This document shows, in pieces, positions 54,736 through 64,000 of a stretch of DNA of 64,000 nt. The DNA lies in the NCBI RefSeq assembly GCF_016545825.1, contig NC_052619.1, positions 6,339,501-6,403,500 on the forward strand, given 5' to 3'. Under the pieces are notes generated by a model. It did not search any database and had not been told where the DNA came from. It saw only the letters and a list, made by a program, of their open reading frames with translations. This stretch comes from Eucalyptus grandis (Eukaryota; Streptophyta; Magnoliopsida; Myrtales; Myrtaceae). A program made the position numbers and the translations under genes. Position 1 is the first letter of the stretch. Each line of letters begins with the position of its first letter.

Positions 54736-57700
54736 TTTATATATCTATTATTTTATTTAATTAATTTAATTCTTTTTTATTTGAGAAAAATAATATTTAT
54801 ATCATGAATATAAGAATTCTATCTGCCTCATTCCACCTTCCCCATGAAAGATTTTTATTCAAGTTATATCTCTCTTATATTAAATCTTATCCTATTTTAG
54901 GCAAATTTTGTCTTATCCCAACTTTTATTAGATTACCAAACGTAACCTTAAGATTTTGTAACATTTGATAGGGCTTCCTTTTTAAGTTCGAATGATTTTG
55001 ATGGTACATTTGGGCTTCTTACGTTTGATTCTCCTCGATAGTATGGTAATCACTTTTTTTCAACAAAAAATAAACAGAAGTTTATGACAAAAGAAAAAAC
55101 TGATTCAAGCTCAGTTTACCCGCAAACCAGTGGTAGAATCGATGGTTCATCGCCTCTAACCGGGAATCAAATGGGTTCAAGCCGGTTCTCGACTTTGTTA
55201 CCCATGAACCCACCTAATTCACCCATGAGCTGGCCTGGAATCGACTGGTGAACATCCCTACGAGGTATTCGAACCCCCCACCCCCAAAAAAAAAAAAAAA
55301 AAAAAATCCTTATCAAGTAGCCGAGTCTTCATGCGCACGTTATTGGATTATAGGAAAATGATATATGCCTCATAAATGTAGTCGTTAGACACTACCTTTC
55401 TTCCTTTTGTTTTCTTTGGCTCGATCACAACTCATTCATTCCATTGCTAACTTTTGAGCCAAAAAAAACAAATTTCCATTACAAACAACGACGATTAAAG
55501 CCTAGTGGGGTCTCTATATTACTTTCGTTCCATAACGCCTCATTGCTATTGGCGAGTCGTGCCCAAAGCAAAGGTCAGTTGTGCACGCGTTTCTCTCCTC
55601 GTCTTCGAAATGATACATGATGATACATGCAAAATACAATTTGCTAATCTCTCCATCTCATAGCTGTAAAGAGCAGTGAGTGATGCAGCTCATCCTCAGA
55701 GGCCACCAGTTGATTTTCTTTTCCTCGTTCCCTTTTGATTTTACATATTGTGAGGATACAACTTGCATGTAGGGGTCTAGTATTTAATTTTGACACAGAC
55801 TATGTATGTACTCAATAGAACCAACGTAAATACACTTGGGCAATGTCTGATGATCCGTTTATGTGTAGGAATTATAGGGACGTCTTGGACTTTATGCGGT
55901 CTTTGACAAGTACAGCATGATCATAGGTATCTGAATATAGAGTTGAAAATGAAATATAGCCTTGGAAGGCCAAAGGCCAAAGAGGACGGTTTCAAGGGTA
56001 AGGGTATTCTCTTTTCCCATCTTAGCTCGTTAATGGAGGGTGAGGATAAGCAGTGACGACCTTATTCGACCTTATTAACAATGGCCGCTTTGGGAGAAAC
56101 GTGCACACCCCACCCCCCTCTGCTTCCCACACTCTCTCTCTTTCTTTCTTCCTCTCTCATTAGGACTCGATTCAATGATTGTGGAATTAACCGAGGCAAG
56201 AGGGTTTAGATAACGTGCCGCCCATGTTTTGATACTAACATGGTGGAGCATGAATGAATTTCAATGGCGCATCGTACACGAGAAGTATCGCTGAGTCATA
56301 CATGTAAAACTAGGACTTGTTTATTGGTTGTTGTAATGATTAACATTACAATATCCATGTTAAATGTGATTGGATGAGCGTGCATTAGGATGAACAACCT
56401 CTTAAAAAGTCTTTGTTACGCTTGCCTTTATATTGAGAGATAAATCCTCAAAACTTGATATGCAATGGGGCAAATGCAACAGTACCTTAAGTGAGTTAAA
56501 TGTGGGTATTACAATATGGTATCATGACAAATTATTTTAGTAGTTGTGTGGTTCATGGACAGCCCACGTGAAAGTATGTGGGGTAATGAACAAGTCCAAT
56601 AAGTATGAGAAGTAATTGCGGAGGTCAAAGATCTAGGATTAAAGTGGGGCTCCTCCTATGAGGCTTCAAGGACAGTGAAGGTGGCAAGAGTGATTCGGAT
56701 TACACTTCGAACAAAGGGAGATTTTTGCTTAATTATATGTATTGAACTCAATAGCTCACAATAGGCCCCCTTTGGTGTAAGACTCGGATTAAAGATGGAA
56801 CACCAATTCTAAACATGCCTAAATGAGAACATTCTGTGAATGGTTAAGCTACATGAATCAGGCGAGATCGCACTTATAGAAAGGACAGACCATGAGACTC
56901 AACATGTCATGAATGAATGTAGACAATATTAATGCCCGATTCAATCACACTTGTAAACTTTGCGGAATTTTGAATATATCGTGTTCGAAACAATAGTAGG
57001 ACAGGATGGAATAGGAAATTATAGTGGATGCTACCACTATTTGTGGTTAAAATTTAAAGAAAAATCTTATTAAATTAAAAATGTGCAATTATGTGAAATA
57101 TTATATGACAAATAGGAGAAGTACGACTCCAATTTTTTATTTTTTATTTTTCGTGGTCAAATTCCATCCTATCCTTGTGGTGTATGGCATTCTGCTTACC
57201 TAATGAGCTCTGGCCAACAGCAACCTCCAATGTTGGAACAACCGGTAGTTATCCGATTTGTAGATACACAAATCAATATACTAATCCGAAATATTACACA
57301 TGATTCGTCGTCTAAATCTGTTGTCCAATCCCAAGGGCCATGTTTAACTAAATTCCAACTTTTTTCACGACTTGCCTTTTTCTTGAAAAGGCAGAATCCA
57401 ACATGACCTGAAACACCATGAAAGCAGGATAAAATAAGGAAAAAAGGGCCAATAGTCTTCGGGAAACAGATGTCGTGTAACGCACAACACAATTGACACA
57501 TTACACGTAACTGGGATTTGGGATTGGTGGCCAGCAGACGCGCATGGCACAAAACAAGATTTCTATATTCGAGGAATTGATTGTCTTGATTAGGACATAA
57601 ATTGGGAACCGACCTAAATAAAGGTTTATAGAGAGGCTTTTCTCATTTGGGGTGCGTTTTAGGTCGAATTCAAACGTCGTCTTCATGATAATCCATCCAT

Positions 57701-60700
57701 TGTTTGGTTGACATTGCTAAAATAATTCTATCTACGTGGAAGGATGGTCACTAAATCATGTTTATCGTTGTTGATATATATAGAATCGATAGATTAGTAA
57801 ACGTATAACAACCATATAGCAATGCAAGTGGCACGTGTCGAAATTAAACAAGCAAAATGACCTTTTTTGTTTTCCTTATCACTCCCTTATAAGTTATATA
57901 TCATTCAAAGGACAGTCTTATTTCGATTTAATTTAGAGAGATAAGAAAATTAAAGATTTTGTTGAACAAAACAATGTATTTTTTTGAGTTTTTTTTTTGG
58001 TTATGTAATATTTTATCTTACAATTCTAAACAATGGACTTATGAATAAAGACATGTGATATTGTATCATTTATGAAGTTCATATCCCAAAAGAATATATA
58101 GAAAGAGAACTTTTGAACATAGTCTCTCATATATGTTATCTTCAAATGAGTCATATATACAATAGCGCAAATAATATACATAAAATTAAAAATTTTGAGC
58201 ATAGCTTTTATCAACTCGTGATAAATGATTTATTACATACATGTAGAGAATCTAATGATTATTTAAATTGACTATGGCACATGGTATGTATCTTAGCCCT
58301 GTCGGATTTGGTTAAAGTGCATTAAGAGAGATCATTATAACCCAAGACAGTTAATACCAAAAACACGCCTGATATACAAAGTCAAAACAAAACCAAGGCT
58401 GCATTTATTTAGTAGAAAATGAATGATTTGGACAATATTTTCCTAAAAATTATTATTTATGTCTCTTAAAATATATATTTTTTGGTCGTATGTCTCTTAA
58501 AATAATTAGCTATTGCAATTTTTTTCATTATTGACAACAATTCATATCTAAAATTTTTCGCATATAATGAAATATTTTTTCCTTCATTTATTTTCATAAG
58601 CCATATAAGGGATTGATCTTAGGAGATGATTTTCAAATCATTCAGGTCACACGAGATACATGCAGCCTAACATCGAGAACAATTCATAAACATTCTCTCA
58701 ATCTCTAGCGGGTTCAAACCTGAAATTTCAAAGTTGATTTGCTGACCAAGCCCACTAAAACTGTCGGGAGAATAATAAAAACCATAATAAAACAAGTCTG
58801 GATTAAACGAAATTCCTACAAAAAGAAAATAGTAAGATAAAAGATACCATGAAAAGCATGTTACGGTACGTATAGGGAATTTATTGGGCACAAACAAGTC
58901 TCACTTAAAGTTAAATTAGTCACTCCATATCACCCCACTATCATCTCCACAAATCACTATCCGGCATGAAACTCCTAACCCACTTTGAGATTTTTCATCA
59001 CCATCCACATAACCAATCGATCATTTAATTAATTAAACTAGCGAACTAACTGATTAATTGATTTAATTAATTAATTAATCATGGGTGCACATCCACGATC
59101 TCCTGTGCAACAGAGATAATGGATTACACACCATCCCCTCTTACAAAGCCACATGATGTCTCCTAAAAACGATTTTCATTTAAGAAAATCCTTAAACAAT
59201 TTCAGAAAACTTTATCACAAATTTTTTTTGAGAAAAATAAAATCTGCAAAGAATTAAAAAAGAAGAAGAAGTTTAGATGACGCACGTCTGACTAGAGAAA
59301 ACAAGACGGACCACCTTAAAAATGAGTGATTAAGCTAATTTAGTTAAGTGGTCGAGTGGAAGTTGCACTAACTTTGTTTATTCTTGGACTATAAAGTGAA
59401 ATTAAATGGAAAGATGACCAAGAAAGGGCTTTCCTCATTCTCTGTTAGATCTGCCGGGGGGGAAATTTGTTGTCTGATTTATGGGATTATTTATGTTAAG
59501 CACCTAGATTTTGGGGCTTTACCTAACCTTTTTAACTTGATTTTTTGCCGTATAATTTTTCAGAGTTTATTGACTGGTCTCTCTCGACAAAATGTCAAAG
59601 AGGGGTTAAGCAAGAAAATAGAGGACAACAGGTCAAATTGTTCGTACAATGTTGCCGTCATTTCTTAATGGATAATCGAGGAACACATTCCATTCCTAAG
59701 TTTCGACCGAGGAATTCGTCGGCAACTGATTTAAAGGGGGCAAAAACCCGTATTTCAAAGCATTGATTGCATGCGACTCAAGTCAGCTACAATTTCCGTT
59801 TGGTGCACATTATCGAATTCTTTGAAATAAAATCAAACTCTAGTCCTCTTGCTTAGATACATAAAAATTTAATGAAATCATAACCAATTATTCTAAAGGA
59901 TTATTAAATAAAGGTATGATTAATACCTGTATCAATAGCTGATATTAGGTGGAAAATCATATTTTAAATATCGAACGCATGGCCAATATGGTGTTACCTC
60001 AACCAATTATAATAAATTCTCGACTAAGTATAATATATGCTCGGTGCACATTCCAATCAATTTTGTGGTCAAATTCTTTAAAAAAATTCCATTTTATTGA
60101 CTTATTTCTTTGTGGGTGTCGCTGTTGAATGGTACGATGGTCCAAAAAATTTGGCTCTTGCCTCTCTGAAAGGGCCAGATCTGCCCCCAACTTTGGGGTT
60201 ATCTTCAGATTCCATCTTTTTGCTCTCATGTTTTCATGTAGTTCCAAATTGTCGAGTTGAGACATTTATTCTGCGCTCTCTTTTCGCTCAACGACGACCT
60301 GTCTGTCCTTAGTGAGAGCAACTCTAATTCGCGGGACAATTTTCTGTCGAATCAAGAAAGAGAATAGTGTGATGGATAACATAAATCAATGGGCGTAGTT
60401 TCTCTTTAATTAGATTACGTCGATCTCAAATCAATGTGATCTCTACAAACCAATTGAATCTTCACATGAAAGTTAATAAAAGAGAAAAACTCGAATCCAT
60501 TGAGTTATGATCTAATTAGATAATCGATAAAAATGAACGAAATATTCAGACCTCTATAAAATTCTCAATAATTTTGAAAATAGTTTAAGAATGTACATTG
60601 CGTCATCTCGAGTTTATGTAATGGCCAATTTTTTTTCACTATTCGACAAGAAATTATCGGCTGCAGTAGATGTAGTAGGCCAAGTGTATCGCATTCATTG

Positions 60701-60876
60701 GATGGATCACATCGAATGAGCCTCCGCAGCTCCGAACGCACCTAATAATCTTCTCCATCCAACACCTTTTCTTCCAAATACTGTGTCCGAATGACAATGG
60801 AATAGTGCACAACTCTTGTTCCCCTTCTTTGTATATTACAAAATGTTTACTCCAAATTTCTTATTTCAAAAACTTA
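54736..60876. other. Gene-poor AT-rich intergenic stretch
   Basis: A repeat end at 55085-55255 (GGGTTCAAGCCGGTTCTCG to GGTGAACATCCCTA) resembles the family at 45793. A weak retrotransposon hint is ATGGTATCATGAC at 56516-56528 (compare a tRNA-Met primer site), not enough for a call. A decayed short MITE lies at 58395-58615. The 118-codon minus-strand frame at 57552-57196 has no recognisable family. No gene is supported. Confidence 0.5.
58395..58615. mobile_element. Decayed short MITE, same family as 36568 and 43444
   Basis: The left GGCTGCATTTATTTAG then GAAAATGAATGATTTGG matches the family's start. The right end (TTCATTTATTTTCATAAGCC) is poorly preserved. Non-coding. Confidence 0.5.
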
Positions 60877-61083
60877 GAATGAGTTTGGTAACATTTTGTT
60901 TAGAAATAATTTTTTTCATTTTTATTTCTGAAAAAAGAATTTTTTTTTTTTTTACTTTTTGTTTTTGTTTTAAATCTATTCTTTGGTTGATTTTCTATTT
61001 TGAGGAATAAAAAAATTAGTTGAAGTTATCAAATAGATTTTTTTTTTTTTTTTTTTTTTTTTGGGGGGAATATAAACAGGCCC
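60877..61083. mobile_element. Short Tourist-like MITE without GC core
   Basis: The left GAATGAGTTTGGTAACATT follows TTA (60874-60876). The right end AACAGGCCC resembles the complement of GGGCCTGTT but is followed by TCA, so the right target copy is mutated or the end is shifted. It is 207 bp, about a third of the length of related elements, because the GC-rich core is missing. Confidence 0.6.
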
Positions 61084-64000
61084 TCATGAGCTTTTCTTGT
61101 ATTTGGTAATTGGAAGACTAGGAAAATCGTGCTGAGGACTCCTCAAAAGGCAAGTGTTCAACTCAGGAAAAAGACCTCTGTCTCGTGCTGCACCTGCCAA
61201 GGACTCAACTGAAGTTTCTTTCCAACATGATTAAACTAATTAAGTTAGGAGCGATTCAGATAATCACATGCCACTGACACCAAGGCCATCGACTCCGCAG
61301 ATCCCACTCAACCCCACCAGCGCGTTCCTCGTCCCGTCGACTTCACTGCGGGATCAAGGCCCAACAGGGCAAGGATCAGATCCCCCCGATTCCCACGTTG
61401 GCAGAAGGGAAAATGGTGAAAACAGATGCCACTGTAGATTCTCTCGAAAACACAGTGAGCGAGTGTATATTCTGGCGAGGAATCTGTACACGTGTTCTGG
61501 CTCTGGTACACCGAAAGAGCATCCACCACCCCCTGTTTTCTTAATCTTTTCTGCCATTTTATTGCACTACTGCCATCTGCAACTTTCTGAAGGGACCACA
61601 AAGATGATGCAACGCGAGAATTATAGAAGCTCGAATTGCCCCCATCTCGATCGACCCTGAACAGCAAACTCTTTACTTATCTCTCGTTCTAGAACAATAC
61701 ACTCCGAATACCAATAAGAAAGGGCGGACGTGACTTCAAGATAGAACTTGATACTGGACCAATGGCAACCAGTTAGGTTCCAAGTTTTAAAATATGTAGG
61801 GTGGGTTTCAATTTCCAATAAATGACAAATCAGTTTCAATGAAACTTGGAACTGTTTACCCACTATCTACAAGTACCCTTTTGCTATTTAAACCTAAACC
61901 GATTTGTTGAAGTCAAAGCAAAGTTATGGACCGTCAACAACTAGATAAAGCCACCAAGTCCTTGTTTGTTGCGGCACACTTAAAAACTCTAGAAAATTAG
62001 GTAACTTCAGTCCTTTTTTCATGTCAAAATAAGAAGTTAAAAAAAAAAAAAAGGTTAAGCTAAAAATAAAACCAAAAAAGAAGAAGAAATTGACCGATTT
62101 TCGAGTAGATACTGGAGCCTATAACAAAGTAAGTCCCAGATTGTAGGATATGCGGGGTAGGTCATAGGTTTCAAAAAGTAAAAGAACATGTTCCGACAGA
62201 TAGATTGCGAGTTTCAGGAGGAATTTGAATGGAATTTAAAGCCGTTCACCCTAGTAAGGAATTATATATAGATAGAGCAGACCTTTGCCGTAGTTAGCTA
62301 TTTTTATTGCTTTTGTTTTTTGGGTAAATAGTTGCACATTTGGACGTACGTGGTATAATGGCTTACAACTATACATGAACCTAATCTATGTTCGGACAGT
62401 TCTGCGCAAGAGGCGCATTTAGGTTGTGCCGAAGCATGGTGGCTCAGGGCGTAGGCTTTCATCACTTGTTATCTTTCCCACACTTCCATTTGATATTTCT
62501 TCACATACATGATGATCCTCAAAAGCCTATAACCTTAGTTCAACGTCTGCCACTTCCCATCCTTGACGTCAAGCGAGTTGCTGAATATGAACCACACCCA
62601 AAGATAAAATGACGGCGACTCAAGTTAATTACGGAGATATGCCTTTTGGTTTGCGGCTAGGTGGCGATTCTAAACCGGTCGGAGAAAGATGAGAATATAG
62701 AAGGGTTTTCTTGATCCCAGAGGGCATGGAGTTTAGTCCCAAGCATGTGTATTAGCCATCAAGAAACTCGATGCGGAAGTTGTTATGTCTCCTTGGAAGG
62801 TTGAGAGAGCGCTGAACTCGTCGATAAATCTCGTGTGACTAAACTTTGACTTGCCTGATTAATTTCATGAGCTTAATACTAAAACGGAGTACTCGTCTTT
62901 TCCGGTAGATGTTGGCTCTATAGACGCCTCCCTCATTTAGAAGAGAATGAAACGTGGAAATAGTAATAGAAAATGAACCAAATTAGCAATTCCCCATTAA
63001 GAAGAAAGACATCATATAGTTTGATTACCACGATCTAGCAAAGTTAATGTCCAAATGTATTCCATCAATTTCTCATAAAAACTTCGACAGATAGAAAATA
63101 TTCAAGAAAAATTGTTTAGTTCAAACTCAATTCTTCAAGAAAATATTCAAGAGGATAATGTCCAAATATCTTCATTATTATTTTATTATCATAAAATATC
63201 TATGATTATAACTTTGATTCTATGCGTTTAAACACCTATGGTTATTACTACGATTCTATTATCATTATTGTTATCATTATTACTACTACTATCACCACAG
63301 AAACGACACTAAATAATGGGGTCCGGCGTGAATTATCCAATTTACGTGATTATCTCATTTTGGGAAAGTGGTTGGTGCTTTAAGCTATAGTACATCTCCC
63401 TTTTGACAGGAATATTCTCTTAATCGATTCCCGTTTGCATTTTCTAAGGCTCGACCACTTTTGGGGTATCCCACTCGATGGAAAAAGAAGCTGAAGGAAA
63501 AAGTATTTGCTCGAACAACCACATCCTCACCTTCAATAATTGTAAGCTAAATCGATTGACGCAGTGGAGATTTCAATCATTAAATCCACCTTGGCATGAA
63601 TGACAGTTGCTGAAAGGTCGATGCTGATATTACCTATAATGAAAAGGCATTTCACTAACTTTCATTAGATATTAGATTACTCTAGGGATCATTTTTATAG
63701 AGGAGAGGGTTCGATTCTTGTCCCTGAATTTGTACTCTCTTGCGATCAAAATCTTGTAAATGAAAATTTTCTGATTCAGTTAAAGCAAACTTGCGCTAAT
63801 CAAATCCATCTAACTCAATCCAGTCACTTGGCGTTGGGAGCGCATGGCAGAGATTGAATACATTCACTTGGGAGATTGCAAATGGAGAGCCTAACTTTGA
63901 GCCTATTAATATATCTAGTTGAATCCACCTTCACTAAAAAAATTTAACTAATGAGTTTTGAGTCAATTAGAATAAATTGACTATTCCACACCATTCCAAT
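61084..64000. other. Intergenic, no gene recognised
   Basis: A 130-codon plus-strand frame at 61268-61660 and a 119-codon minus-strand frame over the same bases are both open. This stretch is GC-richer than its surroundings, and neither frame matches a family I know, so it could be an exon relic. Sequence at 62385-62700 (CTAGGTGGCGATTCTAAACC) looks like retrotransposon-derived DNA but cannot be assigned. Confidence 0.4.

Noticed and set aside
56516..56530. Possible retrotransposon primer-binding site (ATGGTATCATGAC)
   Set aside because: Only a partial match to the tRNA-Met complement, with no LTR pair or polypurine tract found around it.
61268..61667. Open frames of 119-130 codons on both strands
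   Set aside because: GC-richer sequence keeps both strands open. Neither product resembles a known family and no splice context supports an exon.

Overview
This window looks like nuclear DNA of a dicot plant. It carries a TIR-NB-LRR (TNL) resistance gene, a class that cereals lack. It also holds intron-containing relics of plant-type genes (PEX4, TOM1-LIKE, SEC15), Ty1-copia reverse transcriptase remains and many short non-autonomous transposons in AT-rich sequence. A woody rosid such as Eucalyptus would fit the TNL style and the repeats. That assignment is inference, because no sequence here fixes the species.

Region 1 (1-12.2 kb): the only apparently intact gene is a four-exon TNL on the minus strand (11631 to 4288). 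All four exons join in frame through canonical GT/AG sites to give 1036 codons plus a stop. Its TIR domain is degenerate and has lysine where the catalytic glutamate of NAD-cleaving TIRs should be, while the nucleotide-binding domain keeps its Walker A, Walker B and MHD motifs. Its introns hold a Tourist-like MITE, a hairpin MITE and an 83-84 bp tandem repeat. The promoter has a TATA box and a W-box cluster.

Region 2 (12.2-33 kb): no intact gene is recognisable. The region is a mosaic of segmental duplications. One segment is present three times (13.2-15.2, 17.1-18.5 and 18.5-19.2 kb). A second, containing decayed Ty1-copia pol on the minus strand, is present twice (about 20.5-24.2 and 27.6-33.0 kb). 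The paralogous copies expose several transposon insertions with their empty sites, including a Tourist-like MITE with TAA target duplications and a hAT-like element with 8 bp target duplications. Short W-box-bearing sequences like part of the TNL promoter recur at 13.0, 24.5, 24.7 and 25.85 kb and may be promoter relics of lost TNL copies.

Region 3 (33-46.5 kb): this is a row of gene relics, all on the minus strand. The 3' half of a TOM1-LIKE (TOL) VHS/GAT adaptor has at least three frameshifts. The 5' half of the peroxisomal E2 enzyme gene PEX4/UBC21 has lost its start codon and has frameshifts. The 5' part of the exocyst gene SEC15 has a stop, frameshifts and a GA microsatellite. PEX4 lacks its 3' end and TOL lacks its 5' end, so a deletion fusion or gene-fragment capture is likely between them.

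Region 4 (46.5-64 kb): AT-rich intergenic sequence with foldback elements, a tandem duplication carrying a SINE-like insert, and no recognisable gene. I did not find a convincing new multi-gene system. The most notable points are the TIR domain predicted to be catalytically dead in an otherwise intact TNL, the PEX4/TOL relic junction, and the datable nesting of transposons.
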